Shown in pieces: positions 50,701-60,080 of a DNA stretch of 64,000 nucleotides (within the stretch, counting starts at the first letter, position 1; each line of letters begins with the position of its first letter). A program made the translations under genes and the position numbers. The notes beneath the pieces are model-generated. The model did not search any database. It was given only the letters and a program-made list of their open reading frames with translations, and was not told the origin of the DNA. This DNA comes from Sarcophilus harrisii (taxonomy: Eukaryota; Chordata; Mammalia; Dasyuromorphia; Dasyuridae). The stretch is from positions 9,917,275 through 9,981,274 of the forward strand of contig NC_045432.1 of NCBI RefSeq assembly GCF_902635505.1. The letters run 5' to 3'.

Positions 50701-51184
50701 TTCTAACAAATACAGGTTAGGATGATCTGAGATAAAAAGACCAGCCCACAAGGACTTCTATAAGAAGTATATTGAGCAGCAATTTTTAGGTAATGAACTG
50801 TATTTGTAACACAGGACATGCAGTATATACCAATCTGAAAGAGATTTCAATTTTAGTTTTAAATGAACAATAAAATAACAGTTCATTCTCATGGACAATC
50901 ATGTTTATTGTTCTTACATTGTTTTGGAAACCTATAAAGAATTTATTTCACAAACATTTCTATGTATCTATAATAAATGGATGATTAGGCCAAATACTCA
51001 TTCATCAAATTATTTAGGATATATTGACTACGTAGTTTCATATTGAAAACAAGATATTATATACTTGAATTTGTGTTGACCATTTGCTCTTATCATAGGA
51101 ATTTGTCATAAAAGGAAAATACGGAGGTATGATAATACCCCCAAAACCGACCCTTCAGCCCTCAGCCTGAGAGCACACACATGA
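50701..51184. other. AT-rich sequence before gap, no gene
   Basis: Nothing recognised; it could belong to either retroviral fossil. Confidence 0.35.
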
Positions 51185-51384
51185 NNNNNNNNNNNNNNNN
51201 NNNNNNNNNNNNNNNNNNNNNNNNNNNNNNNNNNNNNNNNNNNNNNNNNNNNNNNNNNNNNNNNNNNNNNNNNNNNNNNNNNNNNNNNNNNNNNNNNNNN
51301 NNNNNNNNNNNNNNNNNNNNNNNNNNNNNNNNNNNNNNNNNNNNNNNNNNNNNNNNNNNNNNNNNNNNNNNNNNNNNNNNNNNN
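51185..51384. other. Assembly gap (200 N)
   Basis: 200 N between the two retroviral fossils. The open frames crossing it are artefacts of translating N. Confidence 0.99.
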
Positions 51385-52325
51385 CTCCTGGCATGAGAAA
51401 ACCCAGCTTTAAGGGGACACTACTGGATTTGTGGCCAGATGGCATATACTCACCTCTCAAGAAATTGGACTGGGAGTTGTTATGCAAGTACAATAAGGCC
51501 CAAGTTTTTCTTCCTTCCAGAAGATAGTGACAATTAGGAATACGACTAGTATAGATCCTTCTCTGATTCAAACAGATGATGCTAATGGATGGGGAAATAC
51601 ATGGCTCCCAGAAAGTATCATCAAAGAGTATGAGCCAGCCACATGGGCTCAGAAAAGAGGCTGGAGGGTGCTGGAAGGAGATAATTCTGATAGTGAACTT
51701 GAGAAACAATGTGTAAGTCTGTTAACTGACTTTGAGCAATGTGTAAGTTCTTCATAGACAATATGATAAACATTTACATATTAGAAGGGGGGAGCTCTGT
51801 GTGTGTGTGTAGTTGAAGAACTTCCAGCAGCTGAACTTCCAAGGACATTTAACTTCCTCTTCTGTATTTTTAGTTTCTCTAGGTCTCTGTGACCTGCGTA
51901 AGTACGTTGAGTGGTAGCCAATATAGACTTAGATTTTAGACATATGTATTTAACCTCGAATGATGACATTTATCACTGTTCAAGTTACCAACATCCGGAC
52001 AATGAGTTGCCTGATGTACGGTTCCTCCCAGAACTAGGAATCTGCTGTTTTTGGCACGAATAACATCCAATTAAGGGGTGGGGGGGGGGGCGCCTATCTC
52101 TTAATGTTGTCCAACTCATGATGTAATCCTTTGTATCTAAACCCTATAAAAACTGTCTACCTTATCCCCTTCTTTAGCCCTTGTACCGTGAGCTCTCTCT
52201 CTTTCCCTCCTCACGATGGAACTGCTCCTTCTCATGAGAATTAATTAAATAAACAACTTTTCTGCTTTTTATTTTGCGAGGTCTCTGAGTAGTCATTTTT
52301 GGATAGGATTTTCTATCCCTCACAG
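51385..52325 (+). mobile_element. Endogenous retrovirus fossil, 3' end with LTR
   Basis: A short stretch that may derive from the 3' end of env (51385-51755) leads to a purine tract ('agaaggggggagc', 51784) and an LTR of about 530 bases with TATA ('cctataaaaac', 52142), an AATAAA-type signal ('attaaataaac', 52244) and a CA end at about 52325. Family uncertain; the tract and LTR layout are compatible with a class I (gammaretrovirus-like) element. Only the 3' part is present, interrupted by the gap. Inert. Confidence 0.55.
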
Positions 52326-53280
52326 TTACAACTACTGCTGCTGCTGCTACTACCATCATCCTGAGGGCTCAAGGAGTTTTTATGACCTAGTGTTTGTGTA
52401 ATGTAAAGGATATGTGAGGTTAGGGTGGGGGGTTGTGTGGGGACTAAAGGAGAGAAAGGTGGGAGTTGGAAAAGCAAACAAAAAAGACTGAATTTTTCTC
52501 CAGCCTATAAAATGTCAGGGTGGAAATAGTTAACCTTGAGGATAAAGGAGAAGGGAGACGTTACCTGAGCCCCGAGGAAGGGAAGAGATACATAGAAACA
52601 AACCACCCAATGGGGTAGGAGTCAGAACTAAGGACCTCTGTCTGGGAGGGACAAGACAAGAAGTTTTGAGATTCCCAGCATGCTTCAATGACGGGCCAAC
52701 CCGAAAGAGCTGTAGGCCTGCAGAGCTGGTTAGGGCACACAGTCTTAGGGAAGAGCAGCTGAAACACAACACTGGCACCCCATCATGGGCCACTATGGCA
52801 ACTGCTCCTAGACAAAGGAGCACAGTAGGTGTGGTATGCACGAAGGTTCTTTCAGAATTTCTGTGGAGAGAGGCGGCCAGGCAGGTAAAGGCCTCAGACT
52901 CAGGCTTTTAGCCAAGATCAGTGTGACTATCTGCCACACGGTTACTACCTGCTGGGCAGACTAGATGGCCTCCGAAGTCCGTGATCCTATGTATTGTCCC
53001 TTCAAAGGTCCAGTCCCACCCCTTCCTCTTGCATCCACAAAAGTTGTGTAATGTGAGGTGGTACACACGGGAGGGGATGTTAGCCACACTGCTGGTGCCT
53101 CTGCAGGTAGGAGGTAGAAATCTCAGAAGGCCACTTGGAATAAGGCCCTAACAGAGACAGAATGAGACCTCCCCCCCTTCCCAGGAGGAAATCCCCAGAT
53201 TAACTATTTCTCCACATAGTTGGGATCAGAAGAAACAGTGCTATTACCTTAGTTCAAGAGCTTTTCCAAGCCTTTGTTCT
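52326..53280. other. Moderately GC-rich sequence, no gene recognised
   Basis: Frames of 60-103 codons overlap on both strands (52530-52911) without a recognisable domain. 'cagactagatggcctccgaa' near 52960 resembles a MIR-type end. From about 52990 it may be the far end of the segmental duplication. Confidence 0.4.
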
Positions 53281-53510
53281 CATCATAGAGGCTGTGTGTT
53301 GAAAGAATAGGATGCACTTTTCCCACCTCAGTTTTGAGCCCATCCCCCTCATTGTTGAGCCCATCCCCTTTCCTGGAGGCCCAGTTCTTTTGGGGTCAGA
53401 ATGGGTCAACACCAGTGCAAAGACAAAACTTACTCTTAATTGATTACAAAGCTGGGTGGACCCCGAGGGTGTACTGGAATTCGCAGAACAATAAAAGCAC
53501 AAACACTCCT

Positions 53511-53516
53511 TTTATT
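53511..53516 (-). terminator. Candidate polyadenylation signal of the MRG15-like gene
   Basis: AATAAA on the minus strand, followed by a GT/T-rich stretch ('gtgtttgtgctttta'), the usual downstream element. It lies 2.75 kb beyond the stop codon. At the equivalent place in the dead copy (about 24060) the hexamer is replaced by an A-run followed by a GT-rich stretch. I see no AATAAA closer to the stop codon. Confidence 0.5.
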
Positions 53517-54052
53517 TGCAACAAAAACAATATATTTTCAACACTGTGAAAGACCTCTGAAAGAGGAGCTTTCCTAGTCATCTCCAGTCAATACTGGAGA
53601 TAACTTTTTAATTTTTTCCTATCAGTTATGAACTGGAATTAACATAGCAAACATCAGAACATTCAATGGGACAGTTCAGTCATTGGGACATAGAGATAAA
53701 GCATGTGGAAGACCAGTATAATCACACTGCAGGAGTGACAGATAACCAACCTCATGTGCCAGATAATACAACACATCCTCACCCACTTAAAGTGGTGATA
53801 GCTTTAGTTAGCATCAACAATCATCAATCAAGGTCTTTGGTCACTGAACACTAACACATGTTCTAGGTGCTGAGATTTAAAAGCACAGAACCATAAAACT
53901 ATGTAGACCTCTTTAGAGGCAGCAAAATCAATATTTTTGGCAATTTTCAAAGCCCTGATACCAGGTAACCTAAAAGATCCTTACCCAGTTAAACTGGGAA
54001 AAGTCTTTGGTACCAGCAATCATGGATCAAGGTCTTTAGTCTCTGAGCATTA

Positions 54053-54914
54053 GCACAGAACCATAAAAATATGTAGATATCTTTAGAGGCAGCAAAATCA
54101 ATACCTTTTTTGACAATTTTCAAAGCCCTGATACCAGGTAACCTAAAAGATCCTTACCCAATTAAACTGGGAAAAGTCTTTGGTACCAGCAATCATGGAT
54201 CAAGGTCTTTAGTCTCTGAGCATTAGCACAGAACCATAAAAATATGTAGATATCTTTAGAGGCAGCAAAATCAATACATTTTAGACAATTTTCAAAGCCC
54301 TGATACCAGGTAACCTAAAAGATCCTTACCCAATTAAACTGGGAAAAGTCTTTGGTACCAGCAATCATGGATCAAGGTCTTTAGTCTCTGAGCATTAGCA
54401 CAGAACCATAAAAATATGTAGATATCTTTAGAGGCAGCAAAATCAACCTTTTTTGACAATTTTCAAAGCCCTGATACCAGGTAACCTAAAAGATCCTTAC
54501 CCAATTAAACTGGGAAAAGTCTTTGGTACCAGCAATCATGGATCAAGGTCTTTAGTCTCTGAGCATTAGCACAGAACCATAAAAATATGTAGATATCTTT
54601 AGAGGCAGCAAAATCAAAACATTTTTTGACATTTTTCAAAGCCCTGATACCAGGTAACCTAAAAGATCCTTACCCAATTAAACTGGGAAAAGTCTTTGGT
54701 ACCAGCAATCATGGATCAAGGTCTTTAGTCTCTGAGCATTAGCACAGAACCATAAAAATATGTAGATATCTTTAGAGGCAGCAAAATCAAAACATTTTTT
54801 GACATTTTTCAAAGCCCTGATACCAGGTAACCTAAAAGATCCTTACCCAATTAAACTGGGAAAAGTCTTTGGTACCAGCAATCATGGATCAAGGTCTTTA
54901 GTCTCTGAGCATTA
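54053..54914 (-). repeat. Five near-identical 171-173 bp tandem units
   Basis: Units start at 54053, 54226, 54398, 54569 and 54742, each beginning 'gcacagaaccataaaaatat' on the plus strand. They differ mainly in a short T/A-run. Such homogeneity points to recent expansion or ongoing unequal exchange. Confidence 0.95.
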
Positions 54915-55496
54915 GCACAGGTCCTAAGTGATGAGATCTAAAAGCACGGAACCAAATACATATATACATATATCTCTCTCTTTTTAAGGGCAATAAAATC
55001 AATACATTTTGACACCTTAAAAAACCTTTGAAAGAAGAATTTTCCTAGCCATCTGTCAAAACAGACAAAATAGATTTTTTTCCCTATCAACCAAATGTAT
55101 ATTGGAATCCATATAGCAAACATCAAAATAGTTCAGTCAGTAGAACATAGAGATAAAAGGATGTGGATAATCCAATTCATCCTCCCCTGGTTAAAGTGGC
55201 AATGTCTTTGCCACTAACAATCTCTAAGCAAGGTCTTTGGTCATTGTGCATCAACATAGATCCTAAGTATTGAGATTTAAAAGCATGCAATCTGCCTATT
55301 TTTTAGGGGGCATCAAAATCAGTACATTTCTGGACACTTTTGAAAGACTTGTGATACCAGATAGCCTACTAAATCCTCACCCAGTTAAAGTAGTCTTTTT
55401 TGCCACCAAAATTCATCAATCAAGGGCTCTGGTCACTCAGCATTAACACAGATCTTAAGTGCTGAGATTTAAAAGAACCATAAAAAAATAAGTATG

Positions 55497-55603
55497 GGAG
55501 GCAGCTAGGTAGCCCTGTGGAAAGAGCACCAGCTCTGAAGTCAGGAGGACCTGAGTTCAAATCTAGTCTAGACCCTGAGTTGGCTCAGGAAAAAAAAAGG
55601 ATG
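55497..55603 (+). mobile_element. Marsupial SINE, tail-deleted
   Basis: Head 'gaggcagctaggtagccctg' and core 'agtcaggaggacctgagttc', then a shortened body and A-run. Inserted inside the tandem array. Confidence 0.85.
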
Positions 55604-56264
55604 CCTTTCTGAGCAGCAAAATCAATACATTTTTGACATTTTTTTAAATCTCTGAAAGAGGAATTTTTCTAGACATCTATCAATACAGTTGAGTATTTTT
55701 TTCCTCTGACCTAATTATACATTGGAATCAACATGACAAAATCAGAACAGTTTAGTCATTGGGACATAGAGATAAAGCATGTGGAAGACCATCAAAATCA
55801 CATTGCAAAAAGGGGCAGGTAACCAGCTCCATGTGCCAGATAACCCAATACGCTCACATTCAATTAAAGTAGCAATGTCTTCAATCTTCAATCAATCTTC
55901 AACAATCTTCAACAATCTTCAATCACAGTCTTTGTCACTGAGCATTAACACAAGTCCTAAGTGCTGAGATGGAAGCGGCAGAATGCAAGGCACACCATGT
56001 CTTGTGGTCATCTATGCAGGCAGGCAACCTTCCTCCTTGGCATCCCAGTCTCTATGTCCATCACTGCCAACACTAATTACTGTCCCATAAGGAGAGAAGA
56101 GGCTTCCTCCGTGGAAATAGTTAACAGCAACTTCAAAGGAACAAACAACCACCCGAAACAATGCAAATAGTATTGAGGATCATTTTGGCCAGCTATGGGC
56201 TGACATACCCAATGGAGAGGCTCCGAGAAATGCTCATCTGGCAGGAGCCAAAACCTCCATGGCC

Positions 56265-58082
56265 TTACTCGACTGCTTTCAGATACTCTTCAGAGGCCAC
56301 CTCGTAGTCGCTGGCCTGAACAAACAGCAGAGAAGGATCGTTGGCCAGATAATCCAGGAAATCTTGCAAATGGCTCATTAACACTTTGAGGCTGCTTTCA
56401 TCCAGAGGAGTGCAGGTGAGCATGGGGCCCAACTGCTGGAAGAGGCGCAAAAGGTGAACACCCCCATAGAGCTGACACATCTGGGAAGAAGGATAACTGA
56501 TCACCAATTCAGCATACTGGGGCCTCTCAAAATCGTAGAGCAGCTGGGTGGTCAGAAGCACATTGAAGTATTCCTTGAGCATGGATACCAGGCCAGAGAC
56601 AGCATACCTTTTGTCACGGGTGCGGCAATTTTGAGGGAAGGTGACATATTCAGCCAGGATGGCTTCGACGCTTATCTTGGCCGGCAGGTTGCAGAGCTTT
56701 CTCTCGAAGGTCACCATCTCCCAATCTTGCATAAGCAGAGGCTTCAGAGGCTTGGGCAGGTTGATGCGAATTTCAGATTTTTCTGAGGAAACCTGTCTGG
56801 GATCCCCAGCGTCACCCCGGCTTCCACCCGCGCGCCCTTGAGCTCGATCCTTTTCACGGCTTCGCTTGGGAGGTGGCTGCAGCAATGCACACGAAGTACC
56901 TTCGCCTGGATCACCGAAGTCATCCACATCACCACCACCGTAGCTGAAGGGGCGCCTCCCACCATGGACGAAGTTGGTGCTACCACTATGGGTGAAGAAG
57001 CGGGTACCAGGGAAGTGAATTCGTCTGCGTTCCTTCCTGCAGGCAATGTGGATAGCGGTATCACTATCATACTTCAACTGGGCAGTTGAGTAGCGGAGAA
57101 CCCGAGTCTCAGGGAGCCACTCATACTCCCAGCCACAGACCGCGGGACCGGAAAATTCTTCCTCATCAACTTTGGACTCAGATTGTGGGCCACTGGCGCT
57201 GGCTCCACCGGCTCCCTGGGAAACAGCCCCACTGCTACTGCTATTCCTACCAGAGGCTCCCGGAAGTATGGCGCCACCGGCCCTCTGGCCACCTCTGCCG
57301 GTACTAGAGCTGTTGGGACGCGGAAATGATTGTCTAGTGCTAAAGCGGCAGGTTCTGGGAAACACTTTGGTGATGCTGGGAGCCACTACGGCGGTGCTGG
57401 GAGCCACTACGGCGATGCTGGGAGCCACTACGGCGGTCCTGGGAGCCGCTGTGGCGGTGCTGGGAGCCGCTGTGCCGGTGCTGGGAGCCGCTGTGGCGGT
57501 GCTGGGACCCCTTTTGCTGGTGCTGGGAGCCGCTTTGCTGGTGCTGGGACCCCCTTTGGCGGTGCTGGGACCCCTTTTGCTGGTGCTGGGAGCCGCTTTG
57601 CTGGTGCTGGGACCCCCTTTGGCGGTGCTGGGACCCCTTTTGCTGGTGCTGGGAGCCGCTTTGCTGGTGCTGGGACCCCCTTTGGCGGTGCTGGGACCCC
57701 TTTTGCTGGTGCTGGGAGCCGCTTTGCTGGTGCTGGGACCCCCTTTGGCGGTGCTGGGACCCCCCTTGCTGGTACTCGGGCCTGCTCGGCTAGTACTGGC
57801 CTTGGCCTTGGAGCCACTGGGTACGGTCTCAGGCTCCTGGGCCCAGGCACGAGAGAGGGCGGGATACTGGGGCTGGGAATAGGGCAAGCAGGTCACGACC
57901 CCTGGACTGACCCCGGTCCCGCTTCGGTAACGTACCAGGTATTTCACTTGCATGTCCTCGAAAACCATGCTGATACCCTGTCCCTTGCGCATTCTCGGGC
58001 CGTGGAAGGTCAGCACGGGCTCCTCTTCTTGAAGTTCTGGTAAGTCCCTACCTGACTTCTTCTGGTGCTTGGAAAGGGCCAT
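56265..58082 (-). CDS. MRG15 (MORF4L1)-like chromo-barrel/MRG-domain protein with a heptad-repeat insert, 605 aa, intronless
   Basis: MRG proteins are chromatin readers and scaffolds. In other mammals MRG15 binds H3K36-methylated nucleosomes through its chromo barrel and recruits the NuA4/TIP60 and Sin3/HDAC complexes through its MRG domain. Residues 16-55 (EEEPVLTFHGP to VRYRSG) are the first half of the barrel and residues about 317-331 (GWEYEWLPETRVLRY) the second half. Between them lie a short leader, 20 heptads (101-240) and a Gly/Ser/Arg-rich stretch. A linker with PPPKRSREKDR (403-413) looks like the nuclear signal of MRG15. Residues 438-605 are a complete MRG domain (EYFNVLLTTQLLYDFERPQYAEL, HLLRLFQQLGPML). 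The ATG at 58082 has A at -3 and G at +4; the frame also runs open upstream but without an ATG. Human MRG15 is 323 or 362 aa. The lack of introns points to a retrogene origin. Expression is not known. Confidence 0.92.
   Translation of the reverse strand: MALSKHQKKSGRDLPELQEEEPVLTFHGPRMRKGQGISMVFEDMQVKYLVRYRSGTGVSPGVVTCLPYSQPQYPALSRAWAQEPETVPSGSKAKASTSRAGPSTSKGGPSTAKGGPSTSKAAPSTSKRGPSTAKGGPSTSKAAPSTSKRGPSTAKGGPSTSKAAPSTSKRGPSTAKGGPSTSKAAPSTSKRGPSTATAAPSTGTAAPSTATAAPRTAVVAPSIAVVAPSTAVVAPSITKVFPRTCRFSTRQSFPRPNSSSTGRGGQRAGGAILPGASGRNSSSSGAVSQGAGGASASGPQSESKVDEEEFSGPAVCGWEYEWLPETRVLRYSTAQLKYDSDTAIHIACRKERRRIHFPGTRFFTHSGSTNFVHGGRRPFSYGGGDVDDFGDPGEGTSCALLQPPPKRSREKDRAQGRAGGSRGDAGDPRQVSSEKSEIRINLPKPLKPLLMQDWEMVTFERKLCNLPAKISVEAILAEYVTFPQNCRTRDKRYAVSGLVSMLKEYFNVLLTTQLLYDFERPQYAELVISYPSSQMCQLYGGVHLLRLFQQLGPMLTCTPLDESSLKVLMSHLQDFLDYLANDPSLLFVQASDYEVASEEYLKAVE
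57363..57782 (-). repeat. Coding minisatellite: 21-bp (heptad) units with a 63-bp higher-order repeat
   Basis: Twenty heptads of the form (G/A)PSTxxx. From 57510 to 57761 three heptads, GPSTAKG, GPSTSKA and APSTSKR, recur four times as a 63-bp block that looks identical at DNA level. Flanking heptads are more diverged (APSTATA, APSIAVV). Because the unit is a multiple of three without stops, several other frames are also open. Confidence 0.95.
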
Positions 58083-58347
58083 CGTCGATCGGCAGGTTTG
58101 GGCCTGGAACACCTCTAGAGTACAGCGGCTTCTGAAGGTGGCCTAGCTGGACAGAGGGCTGGCTAGCTCCCACCTCACTGGACTCCGGACTGCTGAAGTA
58201 CCCCCTTCTCTGGTCTCTGACTGGAACACGGACGGAAAGGTAAGGAGACTGACCGCCGGCAATGGAGGCTTCCGGACAAGGGCGCCAAAACGTGGCTCTC
58301 CCCCGAAAAGTGATAGGGAAGAGCCGCGGGTGGCGGTAGAGGGCCTC

Positions 58348-58390
58348 CTTTTATACCCAGCGGTGCCGTGAAAAAAAGAGCCAGCCAATC
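58348..58390 (-). promoter_or_regulatory. Core promoter of the MRG15-like gene: TATA box and CCAAT box
   Basis: Minus strand TATAAAAG at 58355-58348 in GGGTATAAAAGG context, about 30 bases downstream of an inverted CCAAT box (plus-strand 'agccaatca', 58383-58391). Transcription would start near 58320, giving a 5'UTR of about 240 bases. The dead copy has homologous flanks (21320-21540) but no TATA at this place. Confidence 0.6.
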
Positions 58391-58920
58391 ATATAGCTGT
58401 TGCTACCCGGGAGGCAAGAGAAAGGTGGGGGCTCGGGGGAACAAGGGTACGTAACTGCCTGAACCTCCAATGGTGTGAAGAGAAAATCCCACCTCTGAGT
58501 TCTAAATATAACCCCTTCCTTTCTGGCCCGGGGCCTTCTCTATAGGCCTCAGTTTCCCCATTTGTAATATTGTACATTGGGCAAAAACGTTCACACTGAA
58601 TAGAGGGCTTATCCCAGATTTGCCTTTAGGGACCATTTGGAAAAGACCATGCCTCCTCAGGAAGTGGGAGCCGACATGAGGCCACCAAGCATGGGTGTGG
58701 TCAAGAGGCCGGGGCGGAGGTGGGGGGAGCGGAGAGGAAGCCCCATTATCCTGTAAAATATGTTTTTATTTTAGTACCTGATATCTTTCCTTTATCATTT
58801 CTGAAAATGCACCTTATAAACAGATGTTTCCCAGTGGGTTCAAAATAGACCATTAGAGACATCTTTTAGAAGATGGTGTACTAGAAAGCATTATTTTTCC
58901 TCTCACAAAAATTAAGGAAA

Positions 58921-59388
58921 ATGCTCTTTGATTTTATATTTATAGTACTGCTCAATGGTTATACTACTTTTTTGTGGAAAGGCATTATGAAATTTTGAAA
59001 TCCGATTATATATTATTAACATATATATTACACGTATGTTATATATGTTATTTATAATACTATTATAATTCAGTATTTGTTTCTTGTAAAATGAATAGAT
59101 GAATTCACACAAACTTCCCCAATGGAAAGAAAAATAAAATTCTCATAACAAATACACCCACTCCTGTTTAAAAAAAAAATTCCCACATTAGCCATGTCAA
59201 AAAATGTAGGGTTTTTTATGCAGATTATCCATTACCTACTCTCCATGTTTTTCTTCTTCTGGGCTCCAGATTAATCTGACTTTGGTATTTTATTGAAAAG
59301 AATTCTCTAGTCTTTTTCAATATAATTTTTCTTTAGCTATATATTGCTGCCATTGAATAAATAAATAGTTTTCTGTTTACTTCACTCT
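58921..59388 (-). mobile_element. AT-rich L1 3'-like debris
   Basis: Antisense pieces such as 'tttttcttcttctgggctcc' suggest a diverged L1 3' region. No gene. Confidence 0.4.
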
Positions 59389-59572
59389 GCATTAGTTCAT
59401 TAGTTCTTCCAAGTTTCCTCTGAAATGGTACAACTGGTCATTACTTATGACCCAGCAACACTCCATCACATTGCTATTGCTCAATTGATTTAGCCATTCC
59501 CCAGAGTTTTCAGTTTAGGGCTTCTGTGAAAAGAGCTGCTATAATTACTTTTGCACATATATGTTTGGGGCA
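59389..59572. repeat. 184-bp exact duplication, copy 1
   Basis: Identical over its whole length to 61189-61372, exactly 1800 bases downstream and in the same orientation. Content is antisense L1-like 3' sequence ('atttagccattccccagagt'). Confidence 0.97.
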
Positions 59573-59701
59573 GCTAGGTGGATAGAGCATCAGTCCTGGA
59601 GTCAGGAGGACCTGAATTCAAATCTGTCCTCACAAACTTAACACTTCCCAGCTGCGTGACCATGAACAAGTCACCTCAGCCAAAAAAAAAAAAAAAAAAA
59701 A
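59568..59701 (+). mobile_element. Marsupial tRNA-headed SINE
   Basis: Head 'ggggcagctaggtggataga', core and a 19-base A-tail. It abuts the end of the duplicated 184 bp. Confidence 0.92.
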
Positions 59702-59947
59702 TAGTACATATGTGTTCTTTTTCTCTTTCTTTGATCACTTTGGGAGTACAGGCCTAGTAAAAGGGTAAAAAGGCTTCAGCATAGTTTGGTAATCATATAC
59801 AAATACATATATCTGACATATTTCCAATTATATATATTGGAAGTGAAACTTTTATCAGAGAGAGAAGCTTCCTGCAAAGAATTTTCTTTTCCAATTACCC
59901 ATTTCTCTTCTAATTTTAACTACTTCATTTGTGCAAGAACTGTGAAA

Positions 59948-60080
59948 CTGGGGCAACTAGATGGTGTAGTGGATAGAGCACCAGCCCTGGAATCAGGAGG
60001 ACCTACGTTCAAATCTGGTCTCAGACATTTAATACTTCCTAGTTGTGTGAACCCGAGCTTCAGCAAAAACAAAAGCAAAC
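59948..60080 (+). mobile_element. Marsupial tRNA-headed SINE
   Basis: 'ggggcaactagatggtgtag' to 'cagcaaaaacaaaagcaaac'; slightly shortened body. Confidence 0.88.

Larger units (their letters stand above)
53540..55970 (-). repeat. Tandem array in the probable 3'UTR of the MRG15-like gene
   Basis: Related units in order: a long form of about 350 bp (53540-53882), six short forms of about 172 bp (53883-54914), a long form (about 54950-55280), a short form (55281-55470), a SINE, and a long form (55605-55970). Short forms keep both ends of the long form but lack its middle (the part with 'gggacatagagataaagcat'). The dead copy has a single long unit (23735-24055), so the array arose after duplication. 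Confidence 0.85.
53280..58920 (-). repeat. Segmental duplication, copy with the intact MRG15-like gene
   Basis: Inverted partner of 20950-24300. It is longer because the 3' region is expanded by tandem duplication (53540-55970). Both promoter and downstream flanks are shared with the dead copy. Confidence 0.85.

Noticed and set aside
51155-51709. 184-codon minus-strand frame across the second gap
   Set aside because: One third of it is N; the remaining sequence is retroviral fossil or unrecognised.
54053-54914. CRISPR-like regularly spaced repeats
   Set aside because: Contiguous 172-bp tandem units without unique spacers, in mammalian DNA.
57172-58043. Long open frames on the plus strand (236 and 237 codons) and an alternative minus frame (140 codons) over the MRG15-like gene
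   Set aside because: They exist because the 21-bp and 63-bp coding repeats lack stops in several frames. They show no domain, while the MRG frame has conserved domains at both ends.
56265-58082. Identification as MSL3, the other chromo/MRG protein
   Set aside because: The MRG part matches the MRG15 pattern (TQLLYDFERPQYAE) without the long internal insertion and sequence typical of MSL3.
58083-58112. Ten extra N-terminal codons upstream of the MRG15-like start
   Set aside because: The upstream in-frame codon is GTG, not ATG. The ATG at 58082 has an excellent initiation context and aligns with the start of the family.
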